64,000 nucleotides of DNA, taken from assembly GCA_963532425.1 (NCBI GenBank), contig CAUSKK010000007.1:38246-102245 (forward strand), in the 5' to 3' direction. Positions within the stretch are counted from its first letter, which is position 1. Each line of letters opens with the position of its first letter. Both the position numbers and the translations under genes were made by a program. Below the pieces are notes generated by a model. That model saw only the letters and a list, made by a program, of their open reading frames with translations. It had not been told where the DNA came from and searched no databases. This document shows, piece after piece, positions 1 through 9,625 of this stretch. The DNA is from CAUSKK01 sp963532425. GTDB lineage: Bacteria; Pseudomonadota; Gammaproteobacteria; Cardiobacteriales; Cardiobacteriaceae.

Positions 1-1268
1 CACTCCAGGCCGGCATGAACCACCGTAATGGCCGGCCGCCGGCCGAAGATTTTCTCGCCGCGCTCGGCCGCCAGCCGTACCAGCGGGCTATCGTCCGGCG
101 ACAGCCAGCCGTCGTAGTCGTTGGCCCGTTCCAAGGTGCCGCCCGGGGGCAGCAGCGCTTCGATTTGGTCGGCCACGGCCTGGCGGTCGGCGCGGTCGGC
201 GGCGCGGATGAAGTTCTGCACCGTCAGCCGGTCGTCGCTGCCCTGCACCACGGCCAGATTATTGGACAGCAGCACGGCCCCGGTGGCCGTGTGGGTTCGC
301 AGCACCCCATTGGGCAGGGCGGCGAGGAATTCCAGCAGGCTGGCGGCACTGGCGGCCCGGCCCTGGCCGGCCAGCACCCAGGCGGCCGGGGCCGTGGTTT
401 CCTGCAGGCTGAAGCTCAGGCCCTTGTCCGTGTAGGCGGCGGCCCAGCTCTGCAAACGGCTTTCCAGCGTTGCCCGGTCCAGGCCGCTGCCAAATTCGGC
501 GCTGGCCTCGCGGGGAATGGCATTGTGGAGATTGCCGCCCGCGAGGCTCACCAGCGCGCTGACCCCCAGCCCCTGCAGGGCCTCGACCAGCAGCTTGAGG
601 GCATTGGGCCGGCCCTTGTGAATGTCCACGCCGGAATGGCCGCCGGCCAGCCCGCCCAGCCGGAGCCGGTACACCGGGCCGGCGGGAAGCGCTTCCCGTT
701 GCAGCGGCAGGCTGACGTTGGCATCGAGGCCACCGGCGCAGCCCACACACAGCTCGCCGTCGTGTTCAAAGTCCAGATTGATGAGCCGGTCGCCCTGGAG
801 CCAGTGCGGCCGCACCGCCCGGGCGCCAACCATGCCCACCTCCTCGCTGGCGGTGAACAGCGCCTCCAGCGGCGGATGGTCCAAATCCCGGTCGGCGAGC
901 ACGCTCAGAATCATGGCCACGCCGATGCCGTTGTCGGCGCCCAGGGTGGTGCCCTCGGCCTCGACCCAATCGCCGTTCACCTTCGCTTTGATGGGGTCGC
1001 GGCTGAAATCGTGGACGGTGTCCTGGTTCTTCTGGGCCACCATGTCCAGATGGCCCTGCAGGATAACCCCCGGCCCGGGCCGCTTCCCGGGCTTAATCAC
1101 GCGGATATTGCCGGCCGCGTCGCGCTCGGCGGTCAGGCCCAGCTTTTGGGCTTCGGCGAGGATATGCTCCTGCACCGCCGTTTCCTCGTGGGAGGGGCGC
1201 GGCACCCGGGTTAGACCCTGGAAATAGTCCCAGAGCGGTTGCGGTTGTAGTTCATGTAGTGTCGTCAT
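1..1268 (-). CDS. pepD: Aminoacyl-histidine dipeptidase (cytosolic nonspecific dipeptidase), partial
   Basis: M20C-family metallopeptidase that hydrolyses dipeptides such as Xaa-His in the cytosol. The start at 1268 follows a good GGAGG. The protein begins MTTLHELQPQPLWDYF and carries the family signatures: VPRPSHEE near residue 23, metal-binding GHLDMVAQK near residue 71, LGADNGIGVAM with its metal Asp, and the catalytic pair in TASEEVGMVGA. About 422 codons lie in the window and the C-terminal end runs off the left edge (E. coli PepD is about 485 residues). A palindrome copy encodes the EALP in LQREALPAG at about 693. It follows the CstA-type gene by about 50 bp, so uptake of peptides or pyruvate next to peptide hydrolysis is a sensible pairing, but that link is inference. 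Confidence 0.9.
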   Translation of the reverse strand, partial: MTTLHELQPQPLWDYFQGLTRVPRPSHEETAVQEHILAEAQKLGLTAERDAAGNIRVIKPGKRPGPGVILQGHLDMVAQKNQDTVHDFSRDPIKAKVNGDWVEAEGTTLGADNGIGVAMILSVLADRDLDHPPLEALFTASEEVGMVGARAVRPHWLQGDRLINLDFEHDGELCVGCAGGLDANVSLPLQREALPAGPVYRLRLGGLAGGHSGVDIHKGRPNALKLLVEALQGLGVSALVSLAGGNLHNAIPREASAEFGSGLDRATLESRLQSWAAAYTDKGLSFSLQETTAPAAWVLAGQGRAASAASLLEFLAALPNGVLRTHTATGAVLLSNNLAVVQGSDDRLTVQNFIRAADRADRQAVADQIEALLPPGGTLERANDYDGWLSPDDSPLVRLAAERGEKIFGRRPAITVVHAGLE

Positions 1269-1280
1269 GGTTCCTCCGGT

Positions 1281-1309
1281 GGGAAGCGCTTCGCCGGGAA
1301 GCGCTTCGG
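1281..1309. repeat. Pair of GAAGCGCTTC palindromes between cstA and pepD
   Basis: Two exact copies separated by GCCGG lie in the short gap between the cstA stop and the pepD ribosome-binding site. Because each copy is self-complementary, the two can pair into a 10-bp stem with a 5-nt loop. No T-run follows in the direction of transcription, so it is more likely an RNA stability or processing hairpin than a terminator. Confidence 0.6.
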
Positions 1310-1316
1310 TTTTGTC

Positions 1317-2816
1317 CTAGTCCGTATTCCAATGCTCACCGGCCTTGGGCCCGAGCCGCTTCAGGAAGAAGGTCAGGAAGCCGCCGGCCGCCGCCAGGCC
1401 GAGGCCAAAGGCCAGCCCGTAGTTGAGGCCGAAGCCGATTTGCTGGTTCCAGGCCAGGAACATCACCGTTACCTGGGTCAGCAGCAGGGCCGGCACGGTG
1501 CAGACCCAGTGGAATTTGCGGTGTTTGTAGAGATAGGCCGCCGCCGTCCACAGCATAATCATCGCCGTGGTCTGGTTGGCCCAGTTGAAATAGCGCCAGA
1601 GCACATCGAACTTGATGGTGGTCAGCCAGCCGCCGATGACAAACAGCGGTACCGCAATCAGCAGCCGCTTGGTCAGGGATTTCTGCTCGATGCGGAACAG
1701 CTCGGCCAGCTGGAGCCGGGCGGCGCGGAAGGCCGTGTCGCCGGAGGTGATGGGCAGCACCACCACGCCAAGAATGGCCAGAATGCCGCCGAAGTGGCCG
1801 AGCATGCTGATGGCCGAGTCATAGACCACCTTGGAGGGCGTGCCGGCTTCGATGGCCTTCTGCAGGGTCTGGACGTCGTCGTAGAAGGACAGGCCCACCA
1901 TGCACCAAATCAGGGCAATGATGCCCTCGGTAATCATGGCGCCGTAGAAGATGAAGCGGCCCTCGCGCTCGTTGCCGGAGCAGCGCGCCATCAGCGGGGT
2001 TTGGGTGGCGTGGAAGCCGGAGATGGCGCCGCAGCTGATGGTGATGAAAATCAGCGGCCAGATGGGCATGTTCGGGTTCGGCTGGAAGTTGCGGAAGAAA
2101 TCCAGCGGGCCGACGCCGCCGTCGAGGCCGACGCTGCGGAACAGGGGAATGCCCTCAAAGAGCAGGCCGCCGAGCATACCCAGGGTCATGAACATCAGCA
2201 GGGCACCGAAGAGCGGGTAAATCTTGCCGATGATTTTGTCGATGGGCAGCAGGGTGGCGACGACGTAGTAGATGAAGATAATCGCCGCCCAGACCTTCAC
2301 CAGCAGGGTGCTGCCCTCGGCGAGGTTGAAACCGAGGCTGGCGCCGACGTCGCGGCTGACCTGGGCCAGCAGGCTGGCCGGCGAGGTTACGAACACCGCC
2401 CCCACCAGCACCAGCAGCAGCAGGGCGAACAGGTCGATGACATAGCGCGACGATTTGCCCAGGTAGCGGCCGGCCATGCTGGGAATGGAGGCGCCGCCGT
2501 TCCGGATGGAAATCATGCCGCAGAAATAGTCATGGACGGCGCCGGCGAAGACGCAGCCGATGACAATCCAGAGCAGCGCCACCGGCCCGTAGAGGGCGCC
2601 GAGAATGGGGCCGAAGATGGGGCCGGTGCCGGCGATGTTCAGCAGCTGAATCAGCCAGATTTTCCATTTGGGCAGCACCAGATAATCGACACCGTCGGCC
2701 TGGCTCCGGGCCGGGGTCGGCCGGGCCGGGTTGATGACAAAGATGCGCTCGATGAGGGCGCCGTAGGTGAAATAGGCCCCAATCAGCAGGGCCACGCAGC
2801 AGAGAAACAGGGTCAT
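1317..2816 (-). CDS. cstA: CstA-family transporter (carbon starvation protein A type)
   Basis: Polytopic inner-membrane protein of the CstA family, whose studied members import pyruvate and may take up peptides. The 499 residues begin with a membrane segment (MTLFLCCVALLIGAYFTYG). They include family motifs LNIAGTGPIFGPILGALYGP near residue 60, AGAVHDYFCGMISIRNGG near 90 and SGDTAFRAARLQLAE near 358. It is shorter than E. coli CstA (about 700 residues), matching the compact family subgroup. It overlaps the small upstream ORF by 4 bp, so the two are translationally coupled, and pepD follows. The family call is secure; the substrate is not readable from sequence. Confidence 0.85.
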   Translation of the reverse strand: MTLFLCCVALLIGAYFTYGALIERIFVINPARPTPARSQADGVDYLVLPKWKIWLIQLLNIAGTGPIFGPILGALYGPVALLWIVIGCVFAGAVHDYFCGMISIRNGGASIPSMAGRYLGKSSRYVIDLFALLLLVLVGAVFVTSPASLLAQVSRDVGASLGFNLAEGSTLLVKVWAAIIFIYYVVATLLPIDKIIGKIYPLFGALLMFMTLGMLGGLLFEGIPLFRSVGLDGGVGPLDFFRNFQPNPNMPIWPLIFITISCGAISGFHATQTPLMARCSGNEREGRFIFYGAMITEGIIALIWCMVGLSFYDDVQTLQKAIEAGTPSKVVYDSAISMLGHFGGILAILGVVVLPITSGDTAFRAARLQLAELFRIEQKSLTKRLLIAVPLFVIGGWLTTIKFDVLWRYFNWANQTTAMIMLWTAAAYLYKHRKFHWVCTVPALLLTQVTVMFLAWNQQIGFGLNYGLAFGLGLAAAGGFLTFFLKRLGPKAGEHWNTD

Positions 2817-2977
2817 GGATTTTCCTGGGTTTGGGCGGTGGAAGGGTCGTCGCGGTCGCGCAGCACCGCGCGGTCGGGCACGCAGCGGCAGTGGGTCAGT
2901 TCGGCGAGGCCCCAGCGTTGGAGCCAGGCCTCATAGGCCGCCCAGAGCCGGCGGCAGGGGTTTTTTAGTGTGTCCAT
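2813..2977 (-). CDS. Small protein of 54 residues upstream of cstA, unknown
   Basis: A 54-codon ORF starting MDTLKNPCRRLW, with AAGGAAAA placed well before the ATG at 2977 and a 4-bp ATGA overlap with the cstA start. CstA-type transporters are often preceded or followed by a small YbdD/YjiX-type protein, and position suggests an equivalent. However, I cannot see the YbdD signature (PDYxNYVxH) in it. It has an aromatic, basic N-terminal half and an HCRC motif near residue 38. A longer version reaching 3061 is open in frame but has no convincing start signal. Confidence 0.5.
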   Translation of the reverse strand: MDTLKNPCRRLWAAYEAWLQRWGLAELTHCRCVPDRAVLRDRDDPSTAQTQENP

Positions 2978-3064
2978 TGAATTTTCCTTACCTGATTGGA
3001 CGGGGGAGAACGGGCGCCCACGGCGGGCCCCGACGCCTATCTTAGCGGCCCGGGCGGCCAAAAG

Positions 3065-4306
3065 TCAGAGCAGGGCCGGCACTTTTTCCGGCCAGGAAAT
3101 GTCGGTTTCATAGCCGTGAATCAGGTCGGCCACCAGCCGGGCACTGCCCAGGCTCAGCGGCCAGCCCCAGTGGCCGTGGCCGGCATTGACGAAGAGATTC
3201 ACCCAGCGCGTCCCGCCCACCAGCGGCACCTGGCTCGGAGTGAGGGCATAGTGGCCGCCGTTGAGATGGCCCTGGTAGCTGTCGGCGCCCTGGGGATTGA
3301 GGTCGCGCAGCACCCATTCCAGCAGGTTGCGGGCGCGGCTGTCATAGTCGCCCTCGCCGAGGCCGGCAAAGCCGCTGACGCGCAGCTGCCCGCCGATGCG
3401 GCTGATGGCCACCTGATAGTCCGGGTCGATGATGTTCAGCTGGGGCACCAGCTTCCAATCGCTGATGGGCAGGGTCAGGCTGTAGCTTTTCACCGTCAGC
3501 AGCGGCGCGTTGAGGCCGGCCGTGGCCAGCAGCGGTCGGGTGCCGGCGCCGAGGCAGACCAGAAAGACATCGCCCAGGAAGCGTTCCGTGCCGACCTGCA
3601 CCGCCACCACCTTGCCCTTGCGCGTCTCCAGGCCGCTCACACTGCGACCGAAGATGAATTCCACCCCCCGGGCCCGGGCGCGCTCGGCCAGCTGCTGGCT
3701 GAAGAGATAACAGCTGCCGCGCCAGTCCCGGGGCAGATAGATGGCGCCGGCGATTTTATTCGGCGGCAGGGTCGGCTCCCGGGCCTGGCACTGGCTCGGG
3801 GTGAGCAGCTCGAAGGGAATGTCGTAGTCGTTGAGCAAATCCATGAAGATTTCGGCTTCGCTGATGCTGCGCAGCTGGCGGAAGATTTGCAGGGTGCCGC
3901 AGGGCTGCTGGTCGAAGCGCAGGGCCTCCTCCCGGTCGAGCTGTTCAAAGAGGGCCTGGCTGTAATCGGCCAGCCGCAGCAAATCATCGTGGTTCCGCTG
4001 GTAAGGGGCCCGGCGGCAGTGCTGGAACAGGGCCCAGAACCAGCGCCAGGAGGCGGCCGCCGCCCCCCAGCGCCCGGCCACCGGCGCCCGTTGCTGGCGC
4101 AGCAGCCAACGCCCGGCTGCCCAGGGCAGGGCGGGACTGGCCCAGGGGGCCACGGCCCCGAAGCTGAGTTGGCCACCGACGGCGCGGCTGCCCTCCAGGG
4201 CCACGGCCGGCTGCCGGTCGATGACCGTAACCCGGTGGCCCAGTTTGCGCAAAAAGTAGGCGCTGCTGACCCCGGCCACGCCGGCGCCCAGAATGACGAT
4301 ATTCAT
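3065..4306 (-). CDS. dadA: D-amino acid dehydrogenase, FAD-dependent (DadA type)
   Basis: Membrane-associated FAD flavoprotein that oxidises D-amino acids (typically D-alanine) to 2-oxo acids and feeds electrons to the respiratory chain. The 413 residues open with the Rossmann motif GAGVAGVSSAYFLRKLGH at residues 7-24 and an acidic strand end (VIDR). They continue with a DadA-like middle and end in NAGHGHWGWPLSLGSARLVAD, the FAD-binding C-terminal block. The length agrees with the family. It lies just upstream of the small ORF, cstA and pepD, suggesting an amino acid and peptide use cluster. Another amino acid oxidase of the same fold cannot be excluded. Confidence 0.82.
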   Translation of the reverse strand: MNIVILGAGVAGVSSAYFLRKLGHRVTVIDRQPAVALEGSRAVGGQLSFGAVAPWASPALPWAAGRWLLRQQRAPVAGRWGAAAASWRWFWALFQHCRRAPYQRNHDDLLRLADYSQALFEQLDREEALRFDQQPCGTLQIFRQLRSISEAEIFMDLLNDYDIPFELLTPSQCQAREPTLPPNKIAGAIYLPRDWRGSCYLFSQQLAERARARGVEFIFGRSVSGLETRKGKVVAVQVGTERFLGDVFLVCLGAGTRPLLATAGLNAPLLTVKSYSLTLPISDWKLVPQLNIIDPDYQVAISRIGGQLRVSGFAGLGEGDYDSRARNLLEWVLRDLNPQGADSYQGHLNGGHYALTPSQVPLVGGTRWVNLFVNAGHGHWGWPLSLGSARLVADLIHGYETDISWPEKVPALL

Positions 4307-5912
4307 TGGAAATCCTTAAATTTTTATGGGGACGGTGCCACAGCGACGGCGCCGCGCCCGGGGTTGAAATCGGTGGCCGGCCCCTGGCCGTCCGTCGGGA
4401 AATTATAAGGCTTTGGCGGCCCGGCCTTGGGCGGGGTGGGCGGCGGCTTGGCTGGGGGGAAGCGCTTCCCTTCCGGGTTGCTAGAACGAAGCGCTCCCCC
4501 TTCTCAGGCCGGAGCCGGTGAGGATTAAAAAGATGCCGCCCCGGGAAGCGCTTCGGTTTATCCGTCCTTTCAAGGGGGAAGCGCTTCGCTTTGGCTCGCT
4601 CAGTTGGCGGAACGAAGCGCTTCACTGGGAACGGCCTTTCCGGAAGGAAGCGCTCCGGGCTGGAAAGCCAGTCGGGGGGAAGCGCTTCCCCCTTTTCGGG
4701 CCGGAGCTGGTGAGGATTGAAAAGATGCTGACCCGTTAAGCGCTTCGGTTTATCTACCCTTTCAAAGGGAAGCGCTTTGCTTTGTCTCACCCAGTTGGCG
4801 GAACGAAGCGCTTCCCTGGGAACGACCTTTCCGGAAGGAAGCGCTCCCCCCTTACGAGCGCCGCGCCGCCAAAAGAAGAGCCTGTTCCCCCTTTTGATTC
4901 CGATGGTGAAGCGCTTCCGGCGGCTAAGCCAGCAGCGGGGGAAGCGCTTTGGCTCCGGAAGGTTACTTAGAAGGGAAGCGCTTCATTAAGACGGGTCTCA
5001 GCGGCAGGAAGCGCTTCGCCTCCGAGTCCGAATGACGCCAAGATGCCGTTGGCAACGAAGCGCTTCGGTCTAGAAAGCCAGTTGGAAGGAAGCGCTTCCC
5101 CCTTTTCGGGCCGGTGAGGATTGAAAAAATGCCGACCCGTTAAGCGCTTCGTTCTGGGAAGAGTGAGAAAGGCAGCGGCCACCAGACGGCCGAAGCGCTT
5201 CACTCCTCTGGCTAGCTGTCCCCCTAAACCGAAGCGCTTCAGCGTTGGCAAAGGAGGAAGCGCTTCCGGTCGAGAAGGTCTTTTCCAGTGAAGCGCTTCG
5301 GTGGTTTGGCCCATTGGCTGGGTTCCCAGTCGGAAGCGCTTCCCCTTTTCGGGCTGGGGCTGGGGGGATTCAGAAAATAACAGCCGGGGGAAGCGCTTCA
5401 TTGGGAACGACCTTTCCGGAAGGAAGCGCTCCGGGCTGGAAAGCCAGTCGGGGGGAAGCGCTTCCCCCTTTTCGGGCCGGAGCTGGTGAGGATTAAAAAG
5501 ATGCCGCCCCGGGAAGCGCTTCGGTTTATCCGTCCTTTCAAGGGGAAGCGCTTCGTTCTGGGAAGAGTGAGAAAGGCAACGGCCACCAGATAGCCAGTGG
5601 CCAGCCGAAGCGCTTCAGCGTTGGCAAAGGAGGAAGCGCTTCCTCCTTTCTGGGCCGCCAGAACGAAGCGCTTCATTAAAACGAGCCTCGGCGGAGGGAA
5701 GCGCTTCGTTCCGCCTCCGAGTCCGAATGACGCCAAGATGCCGTTGGCAACGAAGCGCTTCGGTCTAGAAAGCCGGTTAGAAGGAAGCGCTTCGCCTCCG
5801 AATCCGAATGACGCCAAGATACCGTTGGCAACGAAGCGCTTCGGGGGGCCATAAAAAAAGAGCGCTTCGGTGGAAGCGCTCCCTGGTTCGATTGGAACCC
5901 AACCGGGGCCGG
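4307..5912. repeat. Intergenic palindrome array 1 (GAAGCGCTTC), no gene
   Basis: A 1.6-kb gap between dadA and murA without any convincing gene. From about 4459 to 5858 I count 27 exact GAAGCGCTTC copies plus one-base variants (GAAGCGCTCC, TAAGCGCTTC, GAAGCGCTTT), about one per 50 bp. The spacers are not random: longer modules recur. The block at about 4610-4760 (ACCTTTCCGGAAGGAAGCGC, then CTTTTCGGGCCGG, then GAGGATTRAAAAGATG) returns at 5400-5530, and a CCGAATGACGCCAAGAT module occurs at about 5028, 5725 and 5806. Open frames here exist only because the palindrome has no stop codon in any frame. Confidence 0.9.
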
Positions 5913-7155
<1,243 letters not shown>

Positions 7156-7163
<8 letters not shown>

Positions 7164-7386
7164 CGCGGGCCTCCGTCTTCAGGGCCAGGGCGTGCATCTG
7201 CTCGCTGGAAAAAATATCGGCCAGGGCGTTCATCACCAGCCGGTGTTGCTCCAGGCGCTTCAGGCCGACAAAGGCGGCCGAGCGTACCCGGGCCTCACAG
7301 TGGACGCCGTCGTTGCTGTTGAAGTGAATGTCGGCGTCGGGCAGCACGGCCAGAATCCGTGCCCGTATCAGTTGTTCCAGTTCCAT
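7156..7386 (-). CDS. ibaG: BolA-family protein IbaG
   Basis: Small BolA-fold protein of 76 residues (MELEQLIRARILAVLPDAD). The family partners monothiol glutaredoxins and binds or transfers Fe-S clusters; IbaG has been linked to acid stress. The helix-turn-helix-like block ALADIFSSEQMHALALKT carries the usual BolA C-terminal motif with a conserved His. It sits between mlaB and murA exactly as yrbA/ibaG does in enterics, overlapping the murA start by 8 bp. Confidence 0.88.
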
Positions 7387-7392
7387 GGTTAT

Positions 7393-7665
7393 TTATTGGG
7401 GAAAGTGAATTTCGTAGAGGGCGCTCAGGGTGTGGAAAACCGGCGGCATCCGTTCCAGGCGCAGTTGGGGATTGAGGCGGCAGAGGTAGACCAGGAAGGC
7501 CATGCCGGCGCTGTCCAGCCGTTCCAGCCGGCTGCCATCGACCCGGTCGGCGGCCAGGGGGAAGCGCTTCAGCCTTAGGCCGTCCAGCTCTAGACGCGTA
7601 AGGCGGGGGCCCAGATGCAGAACCCCCGCCGTCAGCTCGCTGAAACTATTCGCTGATGGTGCCAT
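7393..7665 (-). CDS. mlaB: Mla pathway STAS-domain protein MlaB
   Basis: STAS-domain subunit that binds the MlaF ATPase and supports assembly of the MlaFEDB phospholipid transporter at the inner membrane. It has 90 residues; the loop SRLERLDSAGMAFLVYLCRL contains the conserved D-S-A-G/S of STAS domains. The start at 7665 overlaps the mlaC end by 20 bp. A palindrome copy encodes LKRFPL near residue 32, an insertion-like stretch between strands. The identity rests on the STAS motif and the operon position. Confidence 0.85.
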   Translation of the reverse strand: MAPSANSFSELTAGVLHLGPRLTRLELDGLRLKRFPLAADRVDGSRLERLDSAGMAFLVYLCRLNPQLRLERMPPVFHTLSALYEIHFPQ

Positions 7666-8257
7666 TTTTTAGCTTGCCAATCAGGCTGTCGATGCCTTCC
7701 TTCTGAATGATGTTTTCAAAGCTGCTGCGGTAGCTGAGCAGGAAGGAGACGTTCTCAAAGACCACGTCGTAGATTTTCCACTGGCCGTTGCTGTAGCTCA
7801 GGGAGAAATCCACGTTGGAAACCTTGCCGCGCTTGTCCTTGACCTGCACCTTGAGCACGGCCCGGTTGTTCGTAACCTTCGGCGTGTTCAGGAATTTCAG
7901 CGACTCGTCCAGATTAGTATCGGTGTAGTTCTGCCAGCCCTTGGAGTAGGCGCGGATAAGGAAATCCTGGAAAACCTGAATGAACTGCTGCTGCTTGGCC
8001 GGGGCCAGGCCCTTGGCGTTGCGGCCGAGCACGAATTTGGCCATGGTTTTGAAGTCCAGATAGGGCAGAACCTCCTGGCTGAGCATGGCGTTGAAAGCCT
8101 TGGGGTCATTGGTATAGAGCGCCTTGTTCTGTTGCAGCTTGCTAAGTACCACGCGCACCTGACTTTCGGCCAGGGCCCGGGCATCTTCGCCGGTGGGGCC
8201 GGCGGCCATGAGGAGTTGGCTCAGCCCCAGGCCGAGCAGGAGGAGAAATTTTTTCAT
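7646..8257 (-). CDS. mlaC: Periplasmic phospholipid-binding protein MlaC
   Basis: Soluble periplasmic lipid carrier that shuttles phospholipid between the outer-membrane MlaA complex and the inner-membrane MlaFEDB complex. The 203-residue protein starts with a signal peptide (MKKFLLLLGLGLSQLLMAAG) likely cut near residue 19. The mature part shows family features: FKTMAKFVLGRN near residue 75, a QFIQVFQDFLIRAYSKGW helix near 100 and FSLSYSNGQWKIYDV near 160. It lies between mlaD and mlaB with short spacing. Confidence 0.93.
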   Translation of the reverse strand: MKKFLLLLGLGLSQLLMAAGPTGEDARALAESQVRVVLSKLQQNKALYTNDPKAFNAMLSQEVLPYLDFKTMAKFVLGRNAKGLAPAKQQQFIQVFQDFLIRAYSKGWQNYTDTNLDESLKFLNTPKVTNNRAVLKVQVKDKRGKVSNVDFSLSYSNGQWKIYDVVFENVSFLLSYRSSFENIIQKEGIDSLIGKLKNGTISE

Positions 8258-8263
8258 GTTTGT

Positions 8264-8749
8264 CTATTCCTTGTTGTTCTTGTTGTCGTTCATGCCCATC
8301 TGGGCAACCACCTGTTGAATCAGTTTTTCCAGCACCACCGAGGAGCCGGTGTAGCGGATTTCATCGTTGGCGCCGAGGAAGGTCTCGCTGCCGCCGAGGG
8401 TCAGGCCGAGATACTTCTCGCCGAGCAGGCCGGTGGTGAGGATTTCCAGGCTGGAATCGTCCGGCAGCTGTTTTTCATAGCTGGCGTCGATTTCCACCTG
8501 CACCAGCGCGTCATAGTTGTGGTCGGGGGCGATGCTGATGCTCTTCACCCGGCCAATCTGCACCCCGGCCAGCGTAACCTTGGCATTGCGGCCGAGGCCG
8601 CTGATGTCGCGGAAATAGGCGTTGAGGGGGAAGCTGGCCGTGCTGCGGTAGCCGTTGATATTGCTGGCCCGGAGGCCCAGCCAGGCCAGAGCGGCCAGCG
8701 CGGCCACCACAAAGAGGCCCACCAGCGCGCTGAGGGTTTTGTTCTGCAT
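8264..8749 (-). CDS. mlaD: MCE-domain lipid transport protein MlaD
   Basis: Inner-membrane-anchored MCE protein that forms a hexameric ring in the MlaFEDB complex and holds lipid on the periplasmic side. The 161 residues comprise one N-terminal membrane anchor (ALVGLFVVAALAALAWLGL) and an MCE domain. That domain includes FRDISGLGRNAKVTLAGVQI and LEILTTGLLGEKYLGLTLGG, the latter containing the typical GLLGxxYx motif. The start ATG at 8749 is 3 bp from the mlaE stop. Confidence 0.94.
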   Translation of the reverse strand: MQNKTLSALVGLFVVAALAALAWLGLRASNINGYRSTASFPLNAYFRDISGLGRNAKVTLAGVQIGRVKSISIAPDHNYDALVQVEIDASYEKQLPDDSSLEILTTGLLGEKYLGLTLGGSETFLGANDEIRYTGSSVVLEKLIQQVVAQMGMNDNKNNKE

Positions 8750-8752
8750 AAA

Positions 8753-9532
8753 TTAATCTCCAAACATCAGGGCGGTCAGGACGAAGTCCAGGCCTAGCAC
8801 CGCCAGCGAGGACAGCACCACCGTGCGTGTGGTGGCACTGCCCATGCCGGCGGCCGTAGGCCGGGAGCGGAAGCCCTCGAAGGTGGCGAGGGTGCCGATG
8901 ACCGCGCCAAAGACCAGACTTTTCACCAGCATGCCCTGGACAATGTCGTTCCAGAAATCGACGCCGGTTTGCATCTGGTTCCAGAAAATGCCGCCATCGA
9001 CGCCGAGGTGCGCCACGCCGACCAGATAGGCGCCGCCAATGGCCACGGCCACGAAGAGGCTGGTCAGCAGCGGCAGGGCCAGCAGGGCCCCCCAGAAGCG
9101 CGGCACGCCCACATAGCGCACCGGATAGATGCCGAGCATTTCCAGGGCGTTGAGCTGTTCGGTGGTTTTCATCAGGGCGATTTCGGCGGTCAGGGCCGAG
9201 CCGGCCCGGCCGGCAAAGAGCAGGGCACTGACCACGGCGCCGAGCTCGCGCATCAGCGACAGGGCCACCATGATGCCCAGGGACTGTTCGGCGCCGAATT
9301 TAATCAGGGTGGTGTAGCCCTGCAGCGCTAGCACCATGCCGACGAAAAAGCCGGAAAACAGAATAATCGGCAGGGACAGCACGCCGGTGAAGTAGAGCGC
9401 TTTCACCGTCAGCAGCGGCCGCTGCCAGAGAAAGGCACTGCGACCGAGCAGCTGCAAACAGAACAGGCCGTAGTCGCCGAGGCGCCGCAGCAGGGCGAGG
9501 GTGCCGTTGCCCAGGGCAATGAGGGCGTTCAT
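8753..9532 (-). CDS. mlaE: Phospholipid ABC transporter permease MlaE
   Basis: Membrane-spanning permease of the Mla ABC transporter. The 259 residues match the MlaE family: FSGFFVGMVLALQGYTTL, LMRELGAVVSALLFAGRAGS with the conserved coupling-helix region, and the ALTAEIALMKTTEQLNALEM segment. The start at 9532 lies in the innermost of a set of 38-bp tandem repeats. These repeats separate it from the mlaF stop, with which it would otherwise overlap by 4 bp. Confidence 0.95.
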   Translation of the reverse strand: MNALIALGNGTLALLRRLGDYGLFCLQLLGRSAFLWQRPLLTVKALYFTGVLSLPIILFSGFFVGMVLALQGYTTLIKFGAEQSLGIMVALSLMRELGAVVSALLFAGRAGSALTAEIALMKTTEQLNALEMLGIYPVRYVGVPRFWGALLALPLLTSLFVAVAIGGAYLVGVAHLGVDGGIFWNQMQTGVDFWNDIVQGMLVKSLVFGAVIGTLATFEGFRSRPTAAGMGSATTRTVVLSSLAVLGLDFVLTALMFGD

Positions 9533-9625
9533 CGCGGCTTCTCCGCGCCGATGGTCCGAGGCCCGTTCATCGCGGCTTCTCCGCGCCGATGGTCCGAGGC
9601 CCGTTCATCGCGGCTGCTCCACGCC
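9527..9625. repeat. 38-bp tandem repeat at the mlaF/mlaE junction
   Basis: Two perfect 38-bp units (9527-9564 and 9565-9602) are followed by a third copy that matches for about 23 bp with two mismatches before turning into mlaF coding sequence. On the minus strand each unit carries a CGCGATGAACGGG core in which a TGA stop overlaps an ATG. The ancestral mlaF-mlaE ATGA overlap has thus been pulled apart by 76 bp. Between the genes lie two identical 13-codon mini-ORFs (MNGPRTIGAEKPR), each ending in an ATGA overlap with the next start. Confidence 0.93.

Noticed and set aside
2813..2977. Naming the small ORF before cstA ybdD
   Set aside because: The position fits, but the characteristic PDYxNYVxH region of YbdD/YjiX is not visible, so only an unknown small protein is called.
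4518..5817. Several open frames in array 1 encoding KRF/EAL/SAS-rich peptides
   Set aside because: The palindrome contains no stop in any frame, so long frames arise on both strands by composition. They have no consistent start signals or recognisable domains.
4307..5912. REP/BIME or transposon-derived repeat family
   Set aside because: No RAYT or other transposase, no terminal inverted repeats and no target duplications are visible; the unit is a bare 10-bp palindrome also found inside genes.
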